DNA of 64,000 nt from Elysia chlorotica (lineage: Eukaryota; Mollusca; Gastropoda; Plakobranchidae). Shown in pieces: positions 48,394 to 60,386 of the stretch. The translations under genes were made by a program, and so were the position numbers. The notes beneath the pieces were generated by a model. The model did no database searches and had not been told where the DNA came from. It saw nothing but the letters and a program-made list of their open reading frames with translations. The stretch lies in the NCBI GenBank assembly GCA_003991915.1, contig RQTK01000050.1:430573-494572 (forward strand). Reading direction: 5' to 3'. The first letter of the stretch is position 1. Each line of letters opens with the position of its first letter.

Positions 48394-49752
48394 CTAGAGC
48401 AGCTGCAAACAAAAGCCAACTAAAATCGTGGAGTGAAAGCCTCTTGTATTAACAAGACCAGGAACTCTGCATTTCTTTGCCGGTTTGGGAGGACTAAGCC
48501 TCACCTGAATTCTTGTCACTGAGATGGGCGAGCTCAAGTTTGCATTGTAGTTCGTTACTTTCACAATGGTGTCTTGGTCTTCATCCCCAGAGCTCATAGA
48601 TTCATCTAAATCTTTACGAAGCAACCTGGAAACTGATGGAAATAAATCAAGCAGCTTTGGGCAAGACTCCACTAACTGAAACCATTCTTTAGAGTTGGCT
48701 ATACTGTCAAATTCTTCATAATCAATGTTTTCAAACAAGATACACCGCAATAGACTTGCCATGTGGACGCTTCTCTCAACGGTTATAAAGGAAAACCAGC
48801 TGAGAAGAGATGCAAACAAATCCACTTCTTTGCAGTTGACTGGATAACCAGAGGACAAAACAGAAACTAGAAAAGATGCTGATAAATGATGAAACTCCTC
48901 ACACATGGAAAATGTAGACCAGTTGCGGCAGACGAAGTTGTGGACATGATGAGTCAGGTGTGTGAGGCAGAACAATTCTGCAACCCCAGCAGTGCTGACG
49001 CAGTTATCTAGTGACAAATGATCCTTCAGGTAATTCTCGCAGGCTGTGATTACAGGCAGGATTTGAACGTGAGTGGCACCAGAGAGAACATCCAGTACAT
49101 TCTCTGTGAAAAAAAAACCCTGGATGAAATTTTATAATATAAATGGATACTAATCAATACTAATTTCCACCCTGAGCTTTTCCACCAATGGCAAAAGCCA
49201 TCATTTGGATGAGCGTAATGAGCACAAACAAAAAGAAAACAAAAAATATGTACAGGACACAAAGATTTTGTTGCTGTCCCTAATCCATGAACTAGATAAA
49301 AAATCTCACAAATAAAACCCTCTATCTGTTTTGCCCTTATGTGCTGAAGGATGGGAGTAACAATTACAATAGCTTAATACAAAGATACTGGTACTTTGAA
49401 CAATGTTGATAAAACTGCATAGATTAGAAGGTTTGATATATTTGTGCCAAAAAGTAATATTAAGAAAAAAAACAACATTTTTTTCTTAGAATATCAATTT
49501 GAGTATATATGATGATTTCCAGTCATATCTTAAAACCATTATTGAGCATTACTAAACCATTACAATTGCTTTTTAGTGTATGTGTGTGTGTGGTCACGCT
49601 TTGCTCAACTGTACTAAATGTGCTTACCAGAATCAATATTGATGCTGGAGTTGTATGCAAAGTCGATGAGATGAGAAATACTTGAAGCTGTGAGACCATT
49701 TAGGTTGATCACGGACTGGGTGCACTCCTTCAAGCCATCAGTAAACATGGCC
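48394..49752 (-). CDS. BTB-BACK domain protein, 3' part (5' BTB exon not found)
   Basis: Two exons: 49628-49752 (end of the BTB fold: AMFTDGLKEC, ISHLIDFAYNSSINID) and 48394-49103 (NVLDVLSGATHVQILPVITA, then the BACK domain: YLKDHLSLDNC, STFSMCEEFHHLSA, VNCKEVDLFASLLSWF, LLRCILFENIDYEEF). This is the architecture of KLHL/BTBD Cullin-3 adaptors (family knowledge). The first exon must end in phase 2, completing an xxG codon expected to encode the R of a YFRAMF-like motif; I did not find it. After BACK comes an acidic, low-complexity tail and a stop at 48394, with no Kelch repeats. A strong internal donor (ATTCAG/GTGAGG near 48507) would skip the last ~38 residues, so an alternative 3' exon may exist. 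Convergent with Speedy, 270 bases away. Confidence 0.85.
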
Positions 49753-52112
49753 CTGTGAATTAGCAAACATTAACTATCTGTTATTATCACACAACCATAG
49801 TATTGCAGAAGATAAACAGGCTCAATGTGTAAAGAAAACAACATTTTGTTTTGTAAAACAAAACATGCATGAACAATGTTGGCAGCATACTACACTACAT
49901 CATGTACACTTGCATGAAGTGTATATAAGCATGTCTCTATTACCCAAGATAAGGTGGTTATGGAGAGGTTTTAACATGTATTTATTCATACATTAGAATT
50001 GGTCCACTGAAAGAAGAACATTTTTTAAATGATATATAAAGGTTTAAACAATCATGTCTTCCTGGTTACACAACGGGCGCATTTCGGCACATAAACATGA
50101 GAGGGGTGGATTGTTGGCGGGCGCATTCGAACGCATGAAGGAGCATTGGGTTAACAAGTGATCTGAGAGAAATATGGCTTTTGTTTGCAGCTGCTCTAGC
50201 AAGGCCACAACCAAAAGTCACAAACAAATGGACTGAGACTTGGAACAATGTAAACGTCGAAGAATTCGCATCCTTTAACTGTCATAGACCTTGAAACTAT
50301 TTCAAGTCCTTTAGAATTTTTTTATCACTACCTCCCCCCATCCCTCTATGAGCTGTTGCCTGATAAAAATAATATATATGCTAAACAAAGCCAAACCAGT
50401 TAAAAAAAAACAGACCCGAAGTGGCAACCTTGCACCTCACAAGATATATTGAAGTACATTTACATAAACATTATGTTGGCATATATTTAATGTCAGATCT
50501 AAATCTGTATTGGACACCAGATCTAAAATGTAGGTTTTGTATTGGGAAAGAGCTGTTATATGAAGATAAACCGGTTAAAATAATGAACAAGGTGTGTTTT
50601 TGTTGAATTTTTCACTTTACCTTAAACAAAAAATTATTTGTACATGTAGTAAGCATGCATACCATATATAAAATGAAAGAGAATTTACCTGTCTGTTTAA
50701 CCATATTTTTTAACATATATTTGGAAGAAAGGGTGGGAATGGGATTTATTTTTTCAATTAGAGCTACTTCCCATAGCGTAATAATAGATACAAGCTTATA
50801 GTAAGAAGCATTGGGTTACTTAAACCTATGGTCTTAGATATAATGAAACAGAACACAACCTTGTTTACCAGAAATTAAGTAATGGTGTATTCTCTAAGCC
50901 ATTGTTGCATAGACAGCTCCACACTCAAACAGGCTTCATGACATGTAGAGCAAATTATCATTTTTATTATTTTTTACATTTAATTTTTTTTTAAACATAA
51001 TCCTATTTCCAGAAATAAAGAAGGACCAAAGTGGGCAGCAGAATGATGATATATGGCCATCGGCAGAGGAATAAAATCAAGACTGCAAAAAGATACCATA
51101 TAAAAAATGCCAGAAATGTTGACTCTTGACATCTTAACTGAGAACACGACTCAAGAGACATCAAAAAGTTTTTGTTTTCTTTTAAAATGACATTTCTATG
51201 CACTTATACATTTTGATCTAGATATAATTTTGGGAAACCATAGGTTACTGAAAGTCCTCTGAATACTTTCAATCTTTTGAAATTTTCACCACTTGAAAAT
51301 ATTGTACTTCATTTTTAGAACCAATTACTTATTGGGAGAGACTTAAGGTCACACAATCTTAACAAAAATTAGAGGATGAAATAAAGAATAGATCAATACA
51401 CAAACAAGGTGAAGGTGGATCCATAACAGTTGATCTGAATCTAAACTTAAGTAGGTGTTACAATGCAAGTTTTGAGATGTACACATAAAGAGAAATAAAT
51501 GAATTTGAGTTTGACCTGCATTTAGAACGAGTGAAGTATATTTCATGTAATTAAAACAAGATATTTTTATTCAATAACATCTTAAATCAAAATTTAAAGC
51601 TGCGAATTTGCTTGGTCATTTGTCTATCTTATCACTCAAACTCCAACTTTTACAAAGGTAACAAAGATTAATGCATACTAACCTAGATAAAAAATATTCT
51701 TCAATCCATATCATTTGTTTCCCTTCATGAACTTGACTGTGATATTAATAAATATAATTTAAATGATTTTAAAACTAAATAAAAGGAGGATATAACACAC
51801 ATTTGAAATTGTATTTTGTTTCCATCTGTTTTTTCAATCAGTACAATGGTTATGCATTTACATTTTTCGATTTGAGAAAATCACACCTAGAACTAAAAGC
51901 TGCAATTTACGATGCCTCTGATATGTTCATTAATGTAACTTTCGATGTTCCCTTAGAATTGTGGAATATCTTGAAAACAATATTTGTAGAAACATAAAAG
52001 TTGAGTATTAAAATGAAATTAAAGACCCCCCCCAAAAAAAAAAAACAACAACAAAAAACATGTTTCGTTGGAAACAAAAAAGGAGTTGAAATTTAGGAAA
52101 AAGTATTTGTGG
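49753..52112. other. Upstream intron or flank of BTB-BACK gene, no exon identified
   Basis: AT-rich DNA without a recognisable BTB start or other domain. A 27-base element at 50175-50201 is an exact inverted match to the end of the BTB-BACK coding exon. Confidence 0.45.
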
Positions 52113-52372
52113 GGCAACCAGGGTGAATCAGGCACAAGTCGGATATTTAATTTTTTGTAGTTATTTACACTGTGTTAAAAGGCATTCAAGGAACTTTACG
52201 ATGTTTTACAGTTTAAAATGAGTATTAATTTATCCTCTGTAGAACCAGGACCAGAGGTAGTCAGCATAATTTGATAATGAATAAGGTGAATCATGTATAG
52301 TTGTTTTTTGTTTATAATTAGAGGTCTCTAGCTTGAAACTAAGAAACTTGTGTGTGATTCACCCTGGTTGCC
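52113..52372. mobile_element. 260-bp MITE-like element with ~27-bp terminal inverted repeats
   Basis: Left end 52113-52139 begins GGCAACCAGGGTGAATCA; the right end 52346-52372 is its inverse, 25 of 27 bases matching. The interior is AT-rich and non-coding, with another GGTGAATCA-type motif near 52284. No clear target-site duplication was seen. Confidence 0.75.
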
Positions 52373-54002
52373 TTGCATTTATGAATGTGTTTTTTTAATC
52401 CCTCAAGCAAACCAGTTGTTTTATTTTAAAACAAGTGTCTCTTAGTTCCAAAAGACATACCATACATCCATTCTTAGTCACTTTATATCCACCTGATCAA
52501 ATGAATTTAAGGATGAAAATTATCCAACTCTAAATTGAATTGCTAATTTCAACTTTTCTTTAGCTTTTTATTGCAATGAGCTATCTAGATCAAAACCAAT
52601 ATACAGTACCTGTACATCATGGCTACCTGCCTCTTCAAAAACTGATAAAAGGAATTAGATTTTAGCATTTTGTGAAAAGATTGGCACATTTTGAGTTGCC
52701 AAACTTCAAATTCAATATAATTTATCGAAAAAAGTCACCTGCTTTCCCGATATTTAACCATTGAAAAAATTTAAAAATCGTACAAATTAAATGCATTTTG
52801 ACTGACTTCTGAGAAAAAGAGGACCCCACAACAAACATGATTGCTTTTGTTTTTAATTATCTTCAACTTCACTTATGTACAACATTATAAACATGTGATA
52901 TATTTTTCAATTGATTATTAAATAGATTAATAATACTCATAGACTTTGAAACAAAACAAAAAGTTACTCTTGTAAAATTTGTTTGAGATCTGTAAAAAGA
53001 ATGATCACACTAACCTTGAGATATACTAAAGTAGGCCTATATAAATAAATACATGTAATAAACAGCCAGAAACTGATATCTTTAATAACAGATTAACGCT
53101 TACATATGACCAAAGAAATTTAAAAGGGTAGAATGATAACTCTTTAACGTAGCCAGCGTACCGCGAAAGGTTCTGCAAACTAAGGTCAACAAAAGTGTGG
53201 GGTAATACTAATAGGTGCTGTGTGCCTGGCTGCAGCTGTGGTAAGCAACCGACAAGCGATACCTATGAGGTATGTATGTACTCCCTTCCTGACCTCAGAT
53301 GATAGCAGCCCTAGGTGGGTTTTGGTAACTTGACTCAGCTATCCAGGTTACCGTATATTAGTTATAATGAGTTGTAACATGCAGTGCAACATTTTTTTTT
53401 TTAGCAGCGAAAGATGAAACTTTCCAAGCCTGCTCAGTGCATACAGTTCGAATATAACATGGATTTGTTACCTCTGTATCAGTTTAAAGGCACAGCATTT
53501 GCTTTGCACGTAAGGTGAACCATGGTGCTTAGGATCACTTGTTATTAATATTATGCTGTAGACTGATGAAATAGAAGAGGCTAGCATAAAAAAGAGAAAA
53601 GCTAAAGCTTGTATTTTGCCTATGTTGCTGATTAAAATTAACATGAACTAACTTTCAAACTTCATAATCAGAACAGTGAAACTAAACTTTTTTCCATACA
53701 GGTGCAACTTGAAAGACTTTCAAAATAAGTTTTTCAGCATTTTAAAATAATTGATTCTTCAATTCAATCATCATACAGGAAAAAAAAAAAAAAAGCAAAA
53801 ACAGATATACATTACAATACAATACATACTTAATGTAATAAAATAGTTTATAACTATATACAACTAGCTGAGCTATAAATCTGAACTTTTTTTCAATCAT
53901 TACTTATATTATTTTACTAGACAACAATGTTAAGTAGACTTTTTAAACAGCACAAATGAGTCATTTCCTTTTGTTTATATTTATTTCAGTAGAAAAAAGA
54001 TA
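52373..54002. other. AT-rich DNA, no gene seen
   Basis: No supported exon. A less AT-rich patch at about 53150-53350 (GTAGCCAGCGTACCGCG, GTAAGCAACCGACAAGCG) differs from its surroundings and may be an old repeat. Confidence 0.4.
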
Positions 54003-54422
54003 CAGAGAAAACCTCATAATTCAAATTCCTTGGGAATTCACCTTAACTTCGAATCGAGAGAATTCAAATTACAGAAGAGGATATACCTGAACCACAAAAG
54101 TTTTAAAATTAGTAGACAAAATGTTGTCATTTTTTAGAAACTGCGTTTATGATAGTTTTCTATTGTTTCTTTCTATAGCAACCTTCTCCCAACCCCATTT
54201 CTTTAAAAGGCATGCCTTTGTGTAGCAATGAGCATTGAATTCTGCTGGATAGGCAGTACTTTTGTAATACCTACTGGTGGTGTGAGCTTCGGATTAAGAG
54301 AATCACACAAAAAGAACTTTGAATTATGATTCTGATTTTATTATAGCCAAAGAGGGAAAATTGCAAAGTTCAGTTCATGAGAAATTTGAATGATCAGACT
54401 TCATTTTGTGAGGTTTCCACTA
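54003..54422. mobile_element. 420-bp MITE with pogo/Tigger-like ends
   Basis: Starts CAGAGAAAACCTCATAATTC after TA (54001-54002) and ends GTGAGGTTTCCACTA before TA (54423-54424), an imperfect inverted pair of the CAGTGGAAACCT type. Internal GAATTC/TTCGAAT motifs are typical of such elements. It lies just beyond the MBIP poly(A) signal. Superfamily is inferred from ends and TA target. Confidence 0.6.
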
Positions 54423-54603
54423 TACTTAGGTTGGCAGAATCAAGAAAGCTACTGAGTGCAACACAAAACTTGCCTGATAGCTTCTTCAACCAGATCCAGG
54501 ATGGTGAATGGGGTCTTTTCACTTTGTCTACTATCAAGGTTTCCTCTGGCCTAATGTTGCTATGTGTAAATAGTACAATTGCAATCTAAAAATAAGGCTT
54601 TTC

Positions 54604-54609
54604 TTTATT
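54604..54609 (-). terminator. Candidate MBIP poly(A) signal
   Basis: AATAAA on the minus strand, 19 bases after the MBIP stop (54628-54630). This would give a very short 3' UTR; another hexamer lies near 54337. Confidence 0.45.
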
Positions 54610-54627
54610 CACAAAGGTGAGTTTTAC

Positions 54628-57600
54628 TCAACTTGGAAAATCTGTTTGTTGCTCTAGTTTCTGCTTCAGGGCTTGCTTTAGTTGCATGATCTTGTTTGTA
54701 ACATCAGATAGATTCTCCACCTGAGAAGGAAGAGTTTTTTCATATGGGCTAAATAGAATCATTTCTTATTGATAGCACTTATACAAAGCAATACACTAGT
54801 TTTAATATCATCATTAGTGTACAAACACAAGGATAAAGCTTGAAACAGATACTTATTGATTCTCAAAGTGCTTTAAATATTATTTACAACTGGTTCAACA
54901 TTAAGATAATTTTGTGGCTTAAATTCAAAAACATTTAAATAATTTTTTTAGTACTATAAAATTAGAAAAGACAAAATCCCAAATCTTGTGATTTGTTTAC
55001 TTCAAAGTACAAACTTAGACTAAGACTGATCAACTCTATTTTAGTTCGTTCAACAAATTTACACCACCACAATCTTGTAGATCAAAGTGATAAAAAATCA
55101 TATCCTTTTTATAACAAGCATAGTAAAAAATACCCTCATTAAACTTGACAAGAATTAGTTGTGGTTGAGTTGGCTTAACATCCAACGTCAGCACTATATA
55201 GGCTATATTGTGGACGTGCCCCAAAACTAATGTCTGGCAAATTTATGTGCTGCCACATACGAGACAGGGTGGAGATACCATGACTCCTGTTTCAGGATAG
55301 GGTCACATTAAAATTAAACTGACACCGACCCAACCATTAGGGGGCGAAAATGCTAGAAATAAACTACAGACTTCCTGCATCGGACGTTGATGTTCAAGAC
55401 CAGGGCTACCTCTTCCCCCCCCCAAACGCAGCAAGAAATTTATCACAGCTTAGAACATTTTTTTAGTTCAGTTCTTTATGTTTGAATTTTTTTCCCATAA
55501 CTAGAACCTGTTTCATTCTACTTTTCAAATGCCACTTTTTGTGCATCATATTTTTGTCCCTAAAATTCCAATTCAACACTATTTTATAGAGAATATAGCA
55601 GACTATAATGTCGACAGTAGTGGGTGGTATAGAACAAAGTAGTAAAAGGGAGATGGTGGGCCTTGTGATTCATTTATATTATAATTGGAAAGGTTGACTG
55701 AATTTGTTTTTACACCTATAACAATCAAAAGCTTATCCAGTTCTGCAAAAGGTGATATATTTTATTTCTATACTTTTTCTCTACTAGTTCCAATGTTATA
55801 AAATACTTTTATAAACCAAACATTACAAAAGTAATCATGCCCATTTCATCAGGAATTTGTCAGAGCAAAAATCACTGATGGCTAGTAAATTATGTGTTAA
55901 AACATTCAAGAGAATTATAGAGTTATAGTCAAACTAAGAGTTGCATATCAGATACCAAGTATACAGGCAATAATGATTAGTACCAGTACACATTCTGAAA
56001 CAAAGCGTTCAGAGATGACGACGAAGAATACCAAACATTAAAAAACTTTTACCTGCTGAATATGGGTTTTTCTTTCTTTCTCTGTATAAACGTCTGATTT
56101 CTTTACATTTCTGGCTTCACTTGATGGAATCTGATGGAAAAAAAGAAGAAACACTTTACTTTTGACCAATGAATAGGATTTTGGTAAATGAATCCTTTGA
56201 ATTATTGCAACACTGCAGCTCACATGGTGATAATGATCTCAACAGATCCGGAAGTAAATGAGTACATTGTATGTATTGCTTTCAAAATTAAAACAGGCAA
56301 CTTCTGGCTCAGAATCCATCAAACATCCAATTGTGTAATACTACACAGAGGGCTACATTAATACTATCTATCTATCGATGTGCCGTCCCGTCTCCGAGGT
56401 GGGCTGTCATTCGGCGCCATCTTTCACGGTCCAAGGCTGCTTCACAGGCTACACTCAGTCGTAACTGGGATGTCTCCTGTATGTTGGCAAGCCACGACTG
56501 CCTCTTCCTTCCTCTACCACGCTTCCCTTCAACCTTGCCTTCCACAACTCTTGCTGATGTCAACTTCACATGGTGATAATAATCTCAACAGATCCGGAAG
56601 TAAATGAGTACATTGTATGTATTGCTTTCAAAATTAAAACAGGCAACTTCTGGCTCAGAATCCAGCAAACATCCAATAGTGTATTTTATGTTTTTTTCTT
56701 TTTTGTATCAATGGGAGTAACTCTCTGAACTTAAAAACTTTGAACAAAACTGATCAACTGAGGAAAAGAAGCAGTCTGCCACATTAGACTCAATGTGGAA
56801 GTTCAGGGAAACCCCATAAAACTTTATAATATATAAAGGTTTCTAATACAGCAGAAGTGTCTAGAAAGAAAAAGCAATAGTACTCTAATGATCAGCCACT
56901 GAAAACACACTGATTTTAGTTATTTTAGTTTACAGAACGGGAATACAGAAGAATTCGAACTCAAAGAACACCCTACATTCAACGAGCAGATGAAAATCCT
57001 CGACTTTTGTTCTTCTTTGTCTTAGATCCAGCAAACTTATCTCAATCTCATACCCACCCATGGATCCAATGAACCAGAAGTGCTGGAAATCTTACAAAGT
57101 TGCAAAAGCAGACACTCAAAATCTAGTTTAAAATCAGACAACAGAGGATCTGCCAGGTCGTCGCTAAAAAATACCACTTTTCCCATAAGCTAAGACTGGC
57201 CTTATATAGTGTGTGTACAGTAAAAGGGGTGGACTTTAATTTAAAAAATCAAAGGCAGAGGAGACCAAAGAGTTAAAGCTGTCAGTTTAAACATGAAATG
57301 TGCTTGTGTGTGGTTGGGAAAGAAGAGGCAAATGGAAAGTTGTGGGTAGATGGGTGGATATGTGATCTGGCAAACTGATATGAGAGAAAAAAGGACATTT
57401 TTCGATTTTTCCTCTCACAATTTAGGAAAAAAAGATAAAACAAGAGCAACTGAAGGAAAAAAATACCAAATCATTACAACATTACTCCATATGTACACAT
57501 TGTAGCATTAGTATCCATATCTGAAGTTAAATGAACACTCTTCACTTTACAGAAAATTTTTTCTTAAAAAAAAAAAAAGAAGAATTACAGCCATGAGTTT

Positions 57601-60386
57601 CAAAACCTTAAAAATGATAGTAAAGCTTATCCACTTCGCAGAAGACCAAAACAAAACCACAAAAAAGAGATACGTTCTACGTTCTTTTTTAATAGAACCT
57701 GCATTTGAAGAAGTTTGAGCCACATACCAAAAAGCCTTGTGAACTTAGAGACTATATTGATTATCTAATGATCAACAAACATGCATTTCAGAGAACCCAG
57801 GAAAAGTATTATCATGTAGATCAGCGTATTCTTACCCCATTTGTAAAATATTCTGGAGATAATCCCTCTAGAAAACTTATTCTTTTCTCCAGGTCCTTGA
57901 GCCTTTCAAAAATACCACGACCATCTGCAAGATGAAAGAAACAAGTTAGAATCAAGATAACACTTCTTATTATCTGTAATATTTTTTCTTGCTCAAAACA
58001 CTATGAACAAAACTACTTTTAAAGTGTCAATCTACTGTAAAAGAATCACCACTTCTGTCTTTATTTTCCACCACATACATGCAAAATGTATAGGTAATAC
58101 TTCTAATGAACAAATATAACAATCCTGGATATTAATCTAAAAAACAACTTAGCTTTTAAGCGTTGGAAATTGGAGATGTTATCATAACTTTAGACAGCAA
58201 GATATTAAATTTTTAGATCTTTCAAATCAATTATAATAAGAAGACAGTTCTTTCAAGAATTTAGAATTTTAAAAATCCAACCCGTGCAGACTTGCTTTTT
58301 CAAATCAATTAGACAGCAAGATATTAAATTTTTAGATCTTTCAAATCAATTATAATAAGAGGACAGTAATTTCAAGAATTTAGAATTTTGATAAAAATCT
58401 CCAATAATGCCTGAGATTATATACTTTTAGTTTTATGTCTTTTAAATGCCATTATCTAATCTTTGGAAACAAATATTTAAGATTTCATAACATCCGATAC
58501 AATTTTCAACACTGTTATAAGAAAAATAATAAAACTACATTATTTCTTTTACTTTCCAGCTTCCTGTAAAACCCACCACTGATTGGATGCAATCTGCAGG
58601 TGTCCAATATCATCTGCCTGACATCCTATCACAGTCTATTTTACAAAATACAGTGAAAATTATTCCTAACCAGTTGAGTGATACATTACTTTTTGTGATC
58701 ATGTGGTAAATAAGCTTACTTGATTGGTAGTATGATTTTTCATCAGATTGAATATGTGCCATTTTAATGTGACCAACCAAGTCTTTCTGACAGTATAGTT
58801 TTGCTGACTCCTATAAAAGATTAGCCATAAAGATCGTTCATCCATCCTAGCTCGGGCAGGAAATTGGACCATGACGCTCAGCTTTTAACTAAGTAATAGA
58901 TTAATAACACGCTAGAACATTTTGCCATAAAAAAATATGCAAGTTTGGTAACTTTTCATACCACTCTCCATGTTTAGGTGATACTCCATATTGGCCAGTC
59001 TTTCCTCCACAGCCTCCGCTCGCTCCCTGTCGACTGGCAGGCGAGAGCTGCAGTGAGGTCCACTGTCATCTGGCGCCAAGCGTGTTTGAGGTCCGTAGGC
59101 ATTGTCCACCCGCTTCAAACTGATGTGGCTCTTCTCACCTTCCCTATGAAGATATACTGCTTCAGTCCTTGCACTGCCACTTCCTGGTTCTGTTGATAAC
59201 AAGAAAAAAAAAAATAATTAAAAAAGTAAATAAATAAATAAAAAACTTTGATTGATGTGTAGTTGTAGCATCTACAATTGATTACACAATGTCTAGGGAA
59301 TCGGAATCTCTCTGTAGATCAAATTTATTTGCTTCTAAAAACGTTTCAAACCGCTAACCATATCACAAAGTTCAACCGAGAACAGTGCATTAAGCTTTAA
59401 TGTTTTGAATGTAAACAAAAAAAAATGACAAACTCAAGCATGATGATATTGAAGAGAAGCACGATAAGTAATTTCTACTCTATTTCATTCTTTGGAAATG
59501 TTCAACACACATAACAACACAACACAAGTATACATCAAAACAATGAATCACAGAAAAAGAAAAATATCACAGCCTGACTCAGGGCATGATATCATAACTG
59601 AGAAATACATACCTGATGTGAAAGGGTTTATAAACTCTCTTATGTTTTGTTCATCAATTTCATTTCTTTTGTTACTAATGAAAGCCTCAATTCGTCTCTG
59701 CACCTAAATTCACAGAAATAAATATGAAAACAAAAATAATAACATTCAAATTGGGAAAAAGGTAATAAAATTCTTGACTATACTTGCTTAAAAAAAAAAT
59801 CAGCTAGGATCTTATGCATTAACCATTACTGTTTACAACTTTATTAAACTTAAAAAAAATCGTTTACACAATTATAAGTTAAAGCATAAAAAAATTTTTT
59901 TTGCCAAAGTTTCATGGAAACTTTCTTTAACTTATCTGTTATTACAAAGGCTTTACCATCCAAGCAGGGCCTATCTACTCAATGAATTTCTTGAAATTAT
60001 CTTTACCACCTTTCCTTTCCTTTTAAGCTCAAAGGCATACAAAATAAGTTTTAAAAAAAAAAACAACAACAACAAAAAACACTTGTAGCACATTAAACAC
60101 ATTTTCCTAATTCCTATTATTTCTAACTTTCTATATACACCTTAAGGCAAATCATTGTGTTCTGAACTATATGTAGATTGAAATTAAACTACAAAAGGTA
60201 GATGTTAAAAATCTTTGTCCCGCTTGTAATCATTACAGCCAAAATCTTAGATTTTCTCTACAAACATAAGTCATTAATTTTTCCACAGTCCAAGGAGAAA
60301 AAAAACCTTACCTCCTCTTCATTTTCTGCTTTTATCTGCGTCAGATCAGAAGATGACCATATTGCATTATCACTTGACATTGACAT
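54628..60386 (-). CDS. MBIP: MBIP (MAP3K12-binding inhibitory protein), short form, 6 coding exons
   Basis: Exons 60312-60386, 59613-59703, 58962-59189, 57836-57924, 56053-56130 and 54628-54720 join in phase to 217 residues. Diagnostic stretches are IEAFISNKRNEIDEQNIREF, RTEAVYLHREGEKSHISLKR with VDNAYGPQTR, AEAVEERLANMEYHL, RLKDLEKRISFLEGLSPEYF and the C-terminal leucine zipper KIMQLKQALKQKL. Human MBIP is about 344 residues. Here the N-terminal ~150 residues are missing and the start MSMSSDNAIW lies just after an in-frame TAA, so the short form looks real. MBIP inhibits MAP3K12/DLK and is a subunit of the ATAC histone acetyltransferase complex (family knowledge). The retained half holds both coiled-coil regions. 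A probable 5' UTR splice acceptor lies at about 60398. Introns carry a SINE and a LINE fragment. Confidence 0.95.
55158..55430 (-). mobile_element. tRNA-derived SINE, copy 3 of 3
   Basis: Same family and orientation as 26587-26825: TTGAGTTGGCTTAACATCCAAC at the left (conserved part GTTGGCTTAAC), core ATTTATGTGCTGCCACA, and a decayed tRNA-like head on the right. An imperfect CAAGAA(A)TT duplication flanks it (near 55149 and 55432). More diverged than copies 1 and 2. In the last MBIP intron. Confidence 0.88.
56221..56337 (+). repeat. 117-bp direct repeat flanking a LINE 3' end (partner 56567-56683)
   Basis: CACATGGTGATAATGATCTC through CATCCAATTGTGTA recurs at 56567-56683 with three differences that I can see. 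The two copies enclose 229 bp of LINE sequence in the MBIP intron between exons 4 and 5. Confidence 0.95.
56338..56566 (-). mobile_element. 5'-truncated LINE 3' end with GATA tail
   Basis: Minus-strand frame ending at 56372 reads GKRGRGRKRQSWLANIQETS and CEAALDRERWRRMTAHL, the classic C-terminus (RGR.RK.WL.NI...A.DRERWR) of invertebrate non-LTR reverse transcriptases. After the stop the 3' end carries a short GATA tandem tail (about 56360-56374). The 5' end is truncated at 56566. Confidence 0.88.
56567..56683 (+). repeat. 117-bp direct repeat, right copy
   Basis: Copy of 56221-56337 with substitutions in GATAATAATC, CCAGCAAAC and CCAATAGTG. Their presence suggests the duplication is not brand new. 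Confidence 0.95.
56950..57190 (+). repeat. Dispersed repeat, copy 2 of the 16750-17010 family
   Basis: CGAACTCAAAGAACACCCTA, GTTCTTCTTTGTCTTAG, CCCACCCATGGATCCAATGA and ACCAGAAGTG align in order with the copy at 16750-17010. It is in the MBIP intron between exons 4 and 5. Confidence 0.6.
58192..58390. repeat. Tandem duplication, 119-bp period, in MBIP intron
   Basis: AGACAGCAAGATATTAAATT and the next ~65 bases occur at 58192 and again at 58311, nearly identical (GAAGACAGTTC against GAGGACAGTAA). It is a recent local duplication in the intron between exons 3 and 4. Confidence 0.92.

Noticed and set aside
50066-50248. Minus-strand frame considered as the missing BTB exon
   Set aside because: No BTB motif (no FxAHKxVLAA or YF ending), and its phase does not provide the phase-2 end required by the exon at 49752.
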